Assembly: GCA_030694265.1 (NCBI GenBank)
Contig: JAUXYP010000009.1
Coordinates: forward strand, 1 to 43,898
Length of the DNA: 43,898 nucleotides
Direction of reading: 5' to 3'
Origin: Sulfuricurvum sp.
GTDB lineage: Bacteria; Campylobacterota; Campylobacteria; Campylobacterales; Sulfurimonadaceae
The notes under the pieces are model-generated. The model did not search any database. It saw only the letters and a list, made by a program, of their open reading frames with translations, and was not told where the DNA came from. How positions within the stretch are numbered: position 1 is the first letter of the stretch; each line of letters opens with the position of its first letter. Of the stretch, positions 1 through 7,604 are shown piece by piece. The position numbers and the translations under genes were made by a program.

Positions 1-166
1 GGTCCATTGCTGCAGCTACACGAGCTTTCATTGCTTGAAGGTCTGTGTTAATATAGTTTTTGGTATATTTAAGACCAATAGTAGCCAACGCTGCGAATAA
101 AATAATCGCGATCATCATCTCTACGAGAGAGATACCTTTTCTCATTCCTGTGTAATTCTGTGTCAT
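1..166 (-). CDS. type II/IV prepilin (pseudopilin), C-terminus beyond window
   Basis: Only the first 55 residues are in the window; the gene runs off the left edge. The N-terminus carries a class III prepilin signal: a short basic leader ending MRKG, then ISLVEMMIAIILFAALA. The Gly before the cleavage site, the Glu at mature position +5 and the following hydrophobic helix are all present, so a PilD-type peptidase should process it. The chosen ATG has AAAGGA seven bases upstream; an in-frame ATG at 145 is the alternative. It is the last visible gene of a minus-strand operon with a secretin, so it is probably a pilus or pseudopilus subunit for DNA uptake or secretion. Its subtype cannot be told without the C-terminus. 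Confidence 0.85.
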   Translation of the reverse strand, partial: MTQNYTGMRKGISLVEMMIAIILFAALATIGLKYTKNYINTDLQAMKARVAAAMD

Positions 167-209
167 TGTATATCCTTTGTTTTTATCTTGACGCTGCAAG
201 ATTTGTTTT

Positions 210-653
210 TTATTTTGGTACATTTAATACATATGGATGGATCGTGATTGAAAATCCAAATTCATCCGCAGTGCACCCTTTCCCGATGCAACTGCTAACC
301 AATTCTACGTCGTCATGTTTGACAACATCCAAGAGCCGTTTCAGTAGTAAGTATGAATAGGTTTCATGAATGCCTCCTTGGATAATTAATTTTTCTTTCT
401 CGATCTTTACCATGGCATCCATGTTTAACTCTTGGATGAGCGCATCGTATTGATCGTTCTTGGCGCGCATGACTTCGTCTTGCGCGTACACAGCAACTGG
501 CTGCTCCACGGCAGTTTTTAAAGCACTAAAGGTCTTCACCTCTTCGGCTACCGTTTTATCTTCGTACACGATGTCGAGAAAATAAAAGTACGTTGACACG
601 AGAATTGTCATCAAGATAACAATAAAAAGAGCAACGAGACTATACTTTTTCAT
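210..653 (-). CDS. bitopic membrane protein of pseudopilus/secretin operon (PilO/MshJ position)
   Basis: This predicted protein of 147 residues has one N-terminal membrane anchor (about residues 5-25, KYSLVALFIVILMTILVSTY) followed by a periplasmic domain of about 120 residues. I recognise no family. Its size, single anchor and place between a PilN/GspL-like protein and a prepilin match the position of PilO, GspM or MshJ inner-membrane platform proteins, so that role is inferred from context. The ATG at 653 overlaps the upstream gene by 14 bases. An in-frame ATG at 683 would add ten residues and has AGGAAG directly before it, so the start is uncertain. Two cysteines in CIGKGC near the C-terminus could form a periplasmic disulfide. 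Confidence 0.7.
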   Translation of the reverse strand: MKKYSLVALFIVILMTILVSTYFYFLDIVYEDKTVAEEVKTFSALKTAVEQPVAVYAQDEVMRAKNDQYDALIQELNMDAMVKIEKEKLIIQGGIHETYSYLLLKRLLDVVKHDDVELVSSCIGKGCTADEFGFSITIHPYVLNVPK

Positions 654-1434
654 TACAAAACTGCACGATGCCTTGAGCAGCATCTTCCTTCATTATTTTA
701 GCTTCCGGTGGTAACAGCCCGACAAAAGCGTTGAGGTTTGGTGTCACCACCTCAGCACATAAGCTATCATTTTGATAGCTTATCTGCTGAAGGGTGGACC
801 CAGATGCCTGTGTAATTTTTTCGATTTTTTCCAATTCACCAACCATATCCACTTTTTTGGTCATGGCTAAAGAGACTTTACAGTTCTGTGTTACCAGCTG
901 TTTGTACTCTGTTACGAGGGTGTCACGATTGGTGAGATTGAGCTGCGTAGAGTTCAAATAATCGTAACCCGCGTAAAAGAGTACAGAGGTGATAATAACG
1001 GTACAGGCCAATAGAAAACTTCCGGTCCAGGTGTCTTTTCGATCCTTATCAAGATTGAGGGATACAAGTTTGTCTCCTTTGGTATTATCTGCATAAATAG
1101 TTTCATACCCGCGTTCTTTGGCAAACTCTTCTGGTTTATCAAGGATGTAATCAACGATTTTGTGATCTTCGAGTACGACACCTACTTGCTTATAATCCAA
1201 TTCGAAAATGATGATACTTTTACCAGTGTTCTTGGAGGCGAGTAAAAGGATGTTTTCATACACCAATTTCTCCTTTGGTAAGAATGCGATGTAGTTTATT
1301 CCCTCGGCGTGTTTACGTAAGGAAACTTTGATCGCAGTCGAATCAAGATCTGAGCGCGCATAACGATATACTTGCGCGCGGATCTTATCGATGTCGCTGG
1401 TAAGATTGAGGCACCCTGCTGTAAATATTGCCAT
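640..1434 (-). CDS. PilN/GspL-like bitopic inner-membrane protein of secretin operon
   Basis: This 264-residue protein has a cytoplasmic N-terminal part of about 135 residues, one membrane helix (about 138-157) and a periplasmic part with a likely coiled region followed by a small C-terminal domain. That layout fits a fused actin-like/PilN-type component (GspL, MshI) that links a cytoplasmic ATPase to the secretin, although the cytoplasmic part is shorter than a full PilM fold. It starts two bases after the secretin stop codon and its end overlaps the next gene. The homology assignment rests on topology and context, because sequence motifs are weak. In Campylobacter competence clusters a single-pass protein (CtsX) sits near the secretin gene; equivalence is possible but not shown. 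Confidence 0.7.
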   Translation of the reverse strand: MAIFTAGCLNLTSDIDKIRAQVYRYARSDLDSTAIKVSLRKHAEGINYIAFLPKEKLVYENILLLASKNTGKSIIIFELDYKQVGVVLEDHKIVDYILDKPEEFAKERGYETIYADNTKGDKLVSLNLDKDRKDTWTGSFLLACTVIITSVLFYAGYDYLNSTQLNLTNRDTLVTEYKQLVTQNCKVSLAMTKKVDMVGELEKIEKITQASGSTLQQISYQNDSLCAEVVTPNLNAFVGLLPPEAKIMKEDAAQGIVQFCNEKV

Positions 1435-1436
1435 GG

Positions 1437-2894
1437 TTACTTCATCACGTACTTGATGACGCGAGGGGTAACAATAATTACCATTTCGCTTTTGGTGTTT
1501 GCAGAGCTGCGTGCTCCGCCAACGACAGCCGCTGATGTATCACCAAGACCTGGAATTCCATTCCACCCCTTGTCACTTTTGTTGCGGAAGAGGCCTGAGA
1601 TAACAATAGGAACCCCTGGCTGTACACGCATCGTGTTGTTAATCGCTTTGGTAACGGTTTGTGGTTGAGAGAATTTTGTATTTCCTACTTCAAAATTGGT
1701 AAATCCTACTACATCGTTGATTTTAAGGCCGATATCGGTGATGACTGTGCCATCGAGCATGTTGGATTTAAGATTGATTTCAAGACCGCTGAGTGCCGTT
1801 GCGCTGGTTGTGGAGAGTTGTGCGGTTCCATTAGCCACAGAGGTGCTTTGAATTCCACTTATATAAGGTGTTTCAATCCCATCGGTCAGTTTTACATTCG
1901 TTCCTGCAAGGCCGAGAAGCTTTGGACGTTGAACGCTCTCTACTTTTCCAAAGTTTTCAAGTGCATTGACAAGCGCTTGCCCATTGTATTTGTCATTTTT
2001 CATGAGCATACCAAATGTCAGTGGAGCAGCGGTTGTTCCTGCAGCACCGAGAGAGGCTGCCGAGGAAGCGATAAACCCGATTCCATTTTCTGCCATAGAG
2101 GGGATGAGGCTCCAGTTGATACCCAGCGCAAAATTATCTTTAAGTTCAACATTGTAAATGGAAATTTCATACTCGATAACGTACAGATTGTTACGGAGAA
2201 TCTGCAGATAATTCATAATGTCACCGTACTCTTTTTCTTTTGCCGAAAAACTCATAGAGGAGGTGATCGAATCAAAGGCAATGTTTGTAGCGCCCATAGA
2301 GCTTAAGCTCGCTTGCATGGCTGCTGAGAGCCCATTGACAGAAGGAATTTTGAGTGTGGTCGTATGGACATGACCTAGGTAGAAAGTGTCATCGTAATAC
2401 TGAATACCCAGTTTGTCGCCCATGGTTTTTTGAAGCAAACTTCCAAAGGCGATATTGGAGGCAGAGAGGTTGATTCTGGTATCGGTGAGTAAATAGTCAT
2501 TGTCTAAGTTGTATTGGCCATTATTGGCGCCAGCTCCAGTTGTTTGTGTTCTTAGTAAATTTTGTGAATTTGTAGAAGCAATGGATTCAGATTGGAGCTG
2601 AAAAACAATATTTTCATTGGTGGCTTCTGTCAAAAGGGCAATTACATCGTTTAAGCTAGCTCCCATGATTTTGGCACGCTTGATGATCTCTTTGTCTGGA
2701 ATGGTTTGCGTTTCAATGTGAAACGTATCCGCATTGACTTCAACGATTTGAATGGCCGGTTCGCTACGCTGGATCTGGGTAGTATTGTTGTCCAGTTCTT
2801 TTAAAGACATTTCGGGCTTAAACATATCTTTTTTAGTAACGACGCTGCAACCGGTAAGTCCAAGAAGAGCGATAGCAAGGATAATCGAACGCAT
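1437..2894 (-). CDS. secretin (GspD/PilQ/MshL/CtsD type outer-membrane channel)
   Basis: This is a 485-residue lipoprotein secretin. The signal peptide ends in a lipobox LTGC with the lipidated Cys at residue 16. An N-terminal STN/secretin N region lies around residues 70-230. The C-terminal third has secretin hallmarks: the VQRPKLLGLAGTNVKLTDG stretch, the VQPGVPIVISGLFRN stretch, a Gly/Pro turn (GIPGLG) and a final EMVIIVTPRVI strand. It should form the multimeric outer-membrane pore for a pseudopilus or DNA-uptake machine. Its upstream neighbour is a PilP/GspC-like protein with adjacent codons, and downstream are two platform proteins and a prepilin. Length is close to MshL or Campylobacter CtsD and shorter than classical GspD. 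Confidence 0.92.
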   Translation of the reverse strand: MRSIILAIALLGLTGCSVVTKKDMFKPEMSLKELDNNTTQIQRSEPAIQIVEVNADTFHIETQTIPDKEIIKRAKIMGASLNDVIALLTEATNENIVFQLQSESIASTNSQNLLRTQTTGAGANNGQYNLDNDYLLTDTRINLSASNIAFGSLLQKTMGDKLGIQYYDDTFYLGHVHTTTLKIPSVNGLSAAMQASLSSMGATNIAFDSITSSMSFSAKEKEYGDIMNYLQILRNNLYVIEYEISIYNVELKDNFALGINWSLIPSMAENGIGFIASSAASLGAAGTTAAPLTFGMLMKNDKYNGQALVNALENFGKVESVQRPKLLGLAGTNVKLTDGIETPYISGIQSTSVANGTAQLSTTSATALSGLEINLKSNMLDGTVITDIGLKINDVVGFTNFEVGNTKFSQPQTVTKAINNTMRVQPGVPIVISGLFRNKSDKGWNGIPGLGDTSAAVVGGARSSANTKSEMVIIVTPRVIKYVMK

Positions 2895-3298
2895 TATTGA
2901 TTTCCTCCCGCTGTAAAGTAGATAGTTTGTGTTCTTCCGGCATCATCAACAGTGATGAAGTTACTGGTTATGTTGCGAATGAAGTATTTATTATTATTGG
3001 CATAAAAAGGATCACCCTCTTTTAATACCACATTGTTCTCACCAATTTTAAGTAAGATAAATTTCCCTTTTGCTGTTTCTAGAAAACAGTTATAGGTTAA
3101 CTGTGAAAGATCAAATGGTGCTTTCGGTGCCGCTAAAGTGGGTTCAAATGCCGGTTTTAAAAGCGGAGGAAGAGGCATAGGGCGTGATGCCGGTGCCAAT
3201 TCCGGAGCTTTTTTCGGTTTTGCAACAGAGTGAAAAAATGGGTTATAGGCCGCATTCACCGAGGCTGCAATGAAAAGAAATGACCAAAAATAGTTCAT
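2894..3298 (-). CDS. periplasmic PilP/GspC-like protein, first gene of secretin operon
   Basis: This 134-residue protein has a signal peptide (about 1-16, ending ASVNA), then a Pro/Ala/Lys-rich linker (residues 27-62) and a compact C-terminal domain (about 70-130). The C-terminal domain reads like the HR/PDZ-preceding domain of GspC, PilP or MshK: KFILLKIGENNVVLKEGD, then YFIRNITSNFITVDD. Such proteins tie the inner-membrane platform to the secretin. The ATG has GGAG five bases upstream, and the gene overlaps the secretin start by one base. It is first in the operon and lies about 26 bases downstream of the transcription start predicted from the sigma-54 promoter at 3333-3351. Family assignment is moderate because the sequence is short. 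Confidence 0.75.
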   Translation of the reverse strand: MNYFWSFLFIAASVNAAYNPFFHSVAKPKKAPELAPASRPMPLPPLLKPAFEPTLAAPKAPFDLSQLTYNCFLETAKGKFILLKIGENNVVLKEGDPFYANNNKYFIRNITSNFITVDDAGRTQTIYFTAGGNQ

Positions 3299-3332
3299 GA
3301 CTCCGCTTTCTTGAGGTTAAGATAGAACTCTT

Positions 3333-3351
3333 AAAGCAAAATGTGTGCCAA
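3333..3351 (-). promoter_or_regulatory. sigma-54 (RpoN) promoter for the pseudopilin/secretin operon
   Basis: Read on the minus strand this is TTGGCAC-ACATT-TTGCTTT. The RpoN consensus is YTGGCACG-N4-TTGCW. The only deviation is A for the G after TGGCAC, and the GG (-24) and GC (-12) are exactly 10 bases apart. The predicted transcription start, near 3324, leaves a leader of about 26 bases before the ATG at 3298. The site lies in the divergent spacer 3299-3429 and points into the minus-strand operon. Confidence 0.7.
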
Positions 3352-3429
3352 TTTTATTTTTATTATGGACTGTAATTTGCTTTATATGCAGTTAGTAATG
3401 AGATAAAATTTAAAAAGCGTAATGGATTT

Positions 3430-3978
3430 ATGAACGATAATAACAAAGATTCTCTTTTTTATAATAATGAACGAAGATTGTTTCTCAAGAAAAGTGTACT
3501 CCTCGCGGCTTCTGTTCCGCTCTGTGCAAGCGGCTTGAGAAACGAGGAAACCTTGCTTCATATTATCCGCAATGGTAATACCTATAAAATACCTTTTATG
3601 TGCAATGGTAAGATGGAAGAGAACGGCTATTATGATTTATGTAAGATTTTTGCGGATACGCATGATCAAATTGCCGTTCAAATGGATCCCAATTTGTTTT
3701 CTGTTTTGGCAAAAGCACAGCAGTGGCTGGCAAGCAATCACGTTGATCGACCGATTATCCTCACCTCTGGGTACCGTACGCAACATACGAATAGTATGAC
3801 GGAAGGCGCTGCTATAAACTCAATGCACCTCTACGGAAAAGCAGCCGATATTCACATGCAGGGGATTCCAATTGAGTATTTGGCGCGTTTAATGCGATTG
3901 TGCGGTGGTGCAGGAATTGGGATTTATTCAGGTTTTGTGCATGTAGATACGTGGAAAGAGAGAACCTGGAGAGGCTAA
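3430..3978 (+). CDS. Tat-exported YcbK/DUF882-family peptidase (M15-like)
   Basis: This 182-residue protein has a twin-arginine signal: ERRLFLKK followed by a hydrophobic stretch ending near residue 36. The mature part has the zinc-peptidase pattern of the YcbK/DUF882 (peptidase M15_2) family: SGYRT, then SMHLYGKAADI (HxxGxAxD, metal ligands), then FVHVDT near the C-terminus. Family members act on peptidoglycan in the periplasm, as D-Ala-D-Ala-type carboxypeptidases or cell-wall remodelling enzymes; the exact activity is not shown here. The gene stands alone, diverges from the secretin operon, and ends seven bases before the convergent Sel1-repeat gene. A TAAAAT at 3404-3409 could be its -10 element. 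Confidence 0.85.
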   Translation: MNDNNKDSLFYNNERRLFLKKSVLLAASVPLCASGLRNEETLLHIIRNGNTYKIPFMCNGKMEENGYYDLCKIFADTHDQIAVQMDPNLFSVLAKAQQWLASNHVDRPIILTSGYRTQHTNSMTEGAAINSMHLYGKAADIHMQGIPIEYLARLMRLCGGAGIGIYSGFVHVDTWKERTWRG

Positions 3979-3985
3979 GGGGACG

Positions 3986-4645
3986 TTAGTGTCTTCTTTT
4001 TTTCTTTTTGAGATTCTTAGGCGTAGTTGCCTTTTTGTGTTCTAGGAAGTTCCAAAGGGCGGTAAGGTTCATAGAGAGGTCCTGTGCTTTGTAAAGCTCC
4101 TCCTCGGTCATTTCTGAGAGAAGATAGTTACGATTGTATCGTGCCCAATCATCGCCTTTGGCGGCCACATAATTCCATAGCGCATACGCAATGATCTTAT
4201 TTTCAGTGACACCAACGCCGTATTTATAAATCCAGCCAAGAATTGCTTGGGCATCTCGGTTGTCTTGTTTGGCTGCTAGCGTTAATAAAACGGCAGCACG
4301 TTTGAAGTTCTGCGGAACACCAATTCCCTCAATGAGAAGAACCCCCAGTGCAATTTGGGCACCGGCATGCTTTTTTTGTGCACCGAGCATAAAAAGGCGA
4401 GCGGCTTCTTGGTAGTTGATTGGAACACCATACCCATTGAGGTACATGATTCCCAAATAGTACTGAGCGTTTGGATCTCCGGCTTCGGAGGCTTTAGAGA
4501 GAAATTTTTTGGCTTCCAGATAATTTTCATGGTAAAAAGAGATAGACCCTTCTTGGGCATTTTCGGCACAAGTCAGTTCGGCATGCAGGGTGTTAAACAT
4601 AAAGGCAAGTGACAACAGGGTCAGTAGCAGCTTCTGATTTAACAT
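3986..4645 (-). CDS. secreted Sel1-repeat protein
   Basis: About 219 residues with an N-terminal signal peptide (LLLTLLSLAFMFNTLHA) and at least three Sel1-like repeats. Examples are AQYYLGIMYLNGYGVPINYQ, AQIALGVLLIEGIGVPQNFK and AQAILGWIYKYGVGVTENK. A strongly basic tail ends the protein (NLKKKKRRH). Sel1 repeats are alpha-alpha protein-interaction units, and in Campylobacterota they are common in secreted cysteine-rich proteins. No enzymatic motif is visible, so the role is unknown beyond a periplasmic binding function. The ATG at about 4645 leads straight into the signal peptide; a TTG four codons upstream is less likely. It is convergent with the YcbK-like gene with almost no spacer. Confidence 0.82.
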   Translation of the reverse strand: MLNQKLLLTLLSLAFMFNTLHAELTCAENAQEGSISFYHENYLEAKKFLSKASEAGDPNAQYYLGIMYLNGYGVPINYQEAARLFMLGAQKKHAGAQIALGVLLIEGIGVPQNFKRAAVLLTLAAKQDNRDAQAILGWIYKYGVGVTENKIIAYALWNYVAAKGDDWARYNRNYLLSEMTEEELYKAQDLSMNLTALWNFLEHKKATTPKNLKKKKRRH

Positions 4646-4683
4646 TATTTCCCTCAATTAGTTGTAAAAGTAATGCGAATATT

Positions 4684-5625
4684 TTAGCATAATTTCTTTT
4701 GTAACAAGCACAAAAAGAATCCATCAATGGTATCGGTGGGGAGAATACGCACCGCATTTTGGATTCGGATATCAAAGACTTCTTTTCCCCAACGCTCTAA
4801 AGGTTTTTGTATATTGTCAAAAGGTAAGGAAAGGGGAAGCGTTGTCAAGTGTTCACCGTGACGTTGGAGTAAATGCTGGAGTGGCCCTTCATTTTCCTCC
4901 GGAGAAAAGGAGCAGGTGCAGTAGAGCAGCTTTCCTCCCGGCTTGAGCGCATCGTAGGCGGAAAGGAGAAGCCGTTTCTGCAGTTTTGAAGTCTCTTTGG
5001 CTTTGTGAATGCTCCAAAACGACATCGATTTTGGCTCATGCGTTTTGAAACGGGCTTCGGAGGAACATGGGGCATCGAGCATGATACGATCAAACATTTC
5101 AGGACATTTCTTTCCGACACTGCGCCCATCGGTCATGTAGGTATGGGCGTTGGTGACCCCCTGGGTTTCCAAATTGGCTCTGAGACGAAAAAAACGTTCA
5201 CGTGAGGGTTCCACGGCAGAGAGCCACCCCGTATTTTGCATCATACCCGCCAACATCAGTGTCTTGCCTCCGGGTGCAGCGGCGAGATCGAGTATAGTCT
5301 CTTCAGGCTGTGGAGCCAAAATCATAGGAGCAACCATCGAGGCGAGGTTCTGGATGTAGAGTCTGCCTTGATAAAAGGCATCGATTTGGGTAAGTCGTAG
5401 TTTGTCATCAGGGGAGATACGATATGCCCCTTCTAGCCATTGGATACGTTGATAGGGGATATTAGCGGCTGTCAACTCTGTTTCGAGGCCCTGAGGCGTT
5501 GATTTAAGGGTATTGACACGAAAGGTCACTTGTTTAGGGGTATCAAAGGTTTTGAGAATGGCTTTAATGTGGTCACGTGGAACAATTTGGTGTAGGCGGT
5601 CAACAAAAGCTTCGGGTAGACTCAT
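4684..5625 (-). CDS. RsmB/NOP (NSUN) family RNA cytosine-C5 methyltransferase
   Basis: This 313-residue enzyme should transfer a methyl group from SAM to C5 of a cytosine in RNA, most likely 16S rRNA. The SAM-binding motif DLAAAPGGKT is at 113-122, followed by DAPCSSEARF (Cys187) and the catalytic TC motif CTCSFSPEEN (Cys238), the two-cysteine signature of the NSUN/RsmB/RsmF family. Length is shorter than E. coli RsmB (429 aa): an N-terminal NusB-like domain is lacking, as in several compact bacterial members. It is the last gene of an overlapping operon and starts within the ATGA overlap with the preceding methyltransferase gene. Which rRNA position it modifies cannot be read from the sequence. 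Confidence 0.9.
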   Translation of the reverse strand: MSLPEAFVDRLHQIVPRDHIKAILKTFDTPKQVTFRVNTLKSTPQGLETELTAANIPYQRIQWLEGAYRISPDDKLRLTQIDAFYQGRLYIQNLASMVAPMILAPQPEETILDLAAAPGGKTLMLAGMMQNTGWLSAVEPSRERFFRLRANLETQGVTNAHTYMTDGRSVGKKCPEMFDRIMLDAPCSSEARFKTHEPKSMSFWSIHKAKETSKLQKRLLLSAYDALKPGGKLLYCTCSFSPEENEGPLQHLLQRHGEHLTTLPLSLPFDNIQKPLERWGKEVFDIRIQNAVRILPTDTIDGFFLCLLQKKLC

Positions 5626-6233
5626 CGTTTTTGCACTTTTAGACGCACTACAGAAGCTTCACCGTTGTGCCCCGTTCCTTCGTGCAATTGCGTCTCTATT
5701 TCACACAGTTCGAGAATCTCACATGGTAAGACTGCTAAAATAGAGGAGAGTTGATCGGCGGTGTAGAGTAAATCAAGATCTTTGGGTCCGCCGGTATTTT
5801 TCGGGAGCTGATGAATTGAGAAAAATTCTCCGACGAATACCCCTCCTGTATTGAGGTGTGCTAAAGATTTGGCAAACACCTCACTGCGTAAAGGTTCGAT
5901 AAGGTGGAGAAAAGAGCACATAATTGCATCGTAGTGTTGTGTCGGATTCCAAAATTCAAGATCGGTGTGAATCAGTGAAAGTTCAAGCCCTTTGGATTGT
6001 GCGAGCATGGCGGTTTTGGCAAGGCCGATCTCGGCAGCATCCAGTGCCGTCACAGTATGTCCGCGCTCAAGCGCATACACCGCATTTCTCCCCTCACCCT
6101 CGCCTAGGAATAAAACAGTTTGATGTGGGGGGAGTGCATCAATATGGGATGCGAGATAACGGTTGGGCGTTGTTCCGTAAAAGTAGCCTTCACGGCCAAA
6201 GCGCTCGTTCCAAAACTCACGTTGATCATTCAT
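5622..6233 (-). CDS. class I SAM-dependent methyltransferase (TehB/thiopurine-type)
   Basis: This 203-residue protein has a Rossmann-type SAM domain. Motif I is LFLGEGEGRNA (residues 41-51), the acidic end of strand 2 is in TALD, and a later IMCSFLHLIEP segment follows strand 4. The opening FWNERFGREGYFYGTTPN resembles TehB- and thiopurine-type small-molecule methyltransferases. Substrate is unknown; these enzymes often act on toxic thiols or metalloids, but that is family knowledge only. It overlaps pcm by four bases (ATGA) upstream and the RNA methyltransferase by four bases downstream, so translation of the three is probably coupled. Confidence 0.82.
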   Translation of the reverse strand: MNDQREFWNERFGREGYFYGTTPNRYLASHIDALPPHQTVLFLGEGEGRNAVYALERGHTVTALDAAEIGLAKTAMLAQSKGLELSLIHTDLEFWNPTQHYDAIMCSFLHLIEPLRSEVFAKSLAHLNTGGVFVGEFFSIHQLPKNTGGPKDLDLLYTADQLSSILAVLPCEILELCEIETQLHEGTGHNGEASVVRLKVQKR

Positions 6234-6871
6234 CGTACTACTCCATCACAAATGGGGACAAAATCACACACTTCGAGGGCATCTTCAATGATCTTTTTTC
6301 CTTGTTTGGTAAAGCGGGTAATGATTTGCTCACGTCCGCGATCCATGGGAGCGATCAAGATACCACCCTCTTTGAGTTGGTCAAACAGTTTTTGTGGGAT
6401 AGAGCGTGCGGATGCGGAGAATAAGATACGATCAAACGGGGCATATTGCTCCCAGCCGTTTTGCCCATCATCGGTGCGAGTATGGATGTTACCGTGTTTG
6501 AGCTGGCGAAAACGTTCTTTGGCTTCCAGTAGGAGTGATTCAATACGCTCAATCGTAAAGACCCGGCGAAAAACACGGGAGAGGACAGCTGCTTGATAGC
6601 CGCTGCCGCAACCGATCTCTAAAACGTTGTCACACCCTTCGGGACTCAAGTACTGTGTCATTTTGGCGACAGTGAGGGGGGATGAGATGTATTGCTGTGC
6701 ACCGATAGGCAGAGCATCGAGGCGGTAGGCATTGTGTCGCATTGACAAGGGGACAAAAGCCTCACGATTGGTTTGTATAATGGCGTTTTTGATGGTGTCG
6801 CGAAGGGGAAACTTTTTTGCGATCTCTTCGGCCATGCGGGTAGTCTTGATAATGGTTACTTTATCGGTCAC
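6230..6871 (-). CDS. pcm: protein-L-isoaspartate O-methyltransferase
   Basis: This 213-residue enzyme methylates L-isoaspartyl residues in damaged proteins, starting their repair. Family signatures are QYISSPLTVAKM at 60-71, motif I VLEIGCGSGYQAAVLS at 83-98, and the later FDRILFSASA and LKEGGILIAPM segments. It starts at a GTG that overlaps the end of the nitrilase-family gene by 11 bases, with AGGA nine bases upstream. I recall nrdB and pcm being near neighbours in Helicobacter pylori too, which supports a conserved cluster. Length matches the family. Confidence 0.93.
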   Translation of the reverse strand: MTDKVTIIKTTRMAEEIAKKFPLRDTIKNAIIQTNREAFVPLSMRHNAYRLDALPIGAQQYISSPLTVAKMTQYLSPEGCDNVLEIGCGSGYQAAVLSRVFRRVFTIERIESLLLEAKERFRQLKHGNIHTRTDDGQNGWEQYAPFDRILFSASARSIPQKLFDQLKEGGILIAPMDRGREQIITRFTKQGKKIIEDALEVCDFVPICDGVVR

Positions 6872-7604
6872 AGGAAATTCCTACATTTAAATAACGGCGC
6901 ATAGAGGTGACGGTACGCTCTTCATAATTAGAAGTGAGGACCTCTTCGCCATTATTGCGTATCTCTGCGCCAAAGGGAGTAATGATACCGCTCATTGCAC
7001 TGGTGTCTTCGTTGAGACCATCAGCAGCTGCCACGTAGCATTGGTTCATGAGGCTCAAGGCGTTGGTGAGGGTGACGAAATGATCGCTTCGAAGTTTCCC
7101 CCATTGGGCAGGAATGGCGATGATATCACACCCCTCTAACATTTGCCAGAGGGTTTTAAAACGCAGCTCAAAGCAAATCAATATCCCGATTTTTATGCCT
7201 TGAAACTCAAAAGGCTTGATAGCACTTTCAATTCCTGCGGTGAAATAGTCCGTCTCTCCTCCCAGTGCAAAGAGTTTTGCTTTGGTCTGGGTATGGAGAA
7301 TAGCACCCTTATGAAGTGCGTAAGCTGTGTTGTAAAACTTGCCGTCCTCGTGAGTAATGGCGGTGAAAATAAGCAGCCGATCCGCTAAGCATTTGAGGAG
7401 TTGTTTAAGAGCGATGGGGGTAAAGGCCGCCGCTTCATCAAATCGATCATAAGCAAAACCGCTCAAGCAAACTTCCGGTGCAACGACGATAGCATCATGA
7501 GGTGTTAGAGCTATAAGGCCCATGAGATGGGACAGGTTTTTTTCAAAAAAATGATTGGTTGAGAAGCAAAGGACGCTAAGCGGGCGCGTTTTAGAAGTCG
7601 TCAA
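6861..7604 (-). CDS. carbon-nitrogen hydrolase (nitrilase/omega-amidase family)
   Basis: A predicted 247-residue cytoplasmic hydrolase with the nitrilase Glu-Lys-Cys triad in order: the Glu in [10 protein letters not shown], the Lys in QTKAKLF and the Cys in ILICFELRF. The later AQWG plus NQCYVAAAD segments are typical of the family. It may be an omega-amidase or N-carbamoyl-type amidase; substrate is not determined. I place the start at a TTG (7604) with AAGGAAG eight bases upstream, overlapping nrdB by 14 bases. Starting at the ATG at 7685 would add 27 residues lying wholly inside nrdB that do not resemble the family. It sits between nrdB and pcm in a chained operon. Confidence 0.87.
   Translation of the reverse strand: MTTSKTRPLSVLCFSTNHFFEKNLSHLMGLIALTPHDAIVVAPEVCLSGFAYDRFDEAAAFTPIALKQLLKCLADRLLIFTAITHEDGKFYNTAYALHKGAILHTQTKAKLFALGGETDYFTAGIESAIKPFEFQGIKIGILICFELRFKTLWQMLEGCDIIAIPAQWGKLRSDHFVTLTNALSLMNQCYVAAADGLNEDTSAMSGIITPFGAEIRNNGEEVLTSNYEERTVTSMRRYLNVGISCDR

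Noticed and set aside
5924..6596. Antisense ORFs over the methyltransferase genes
   Set aside because: They mirror conserved methyltransferase motifs on the other strand and have no family features.
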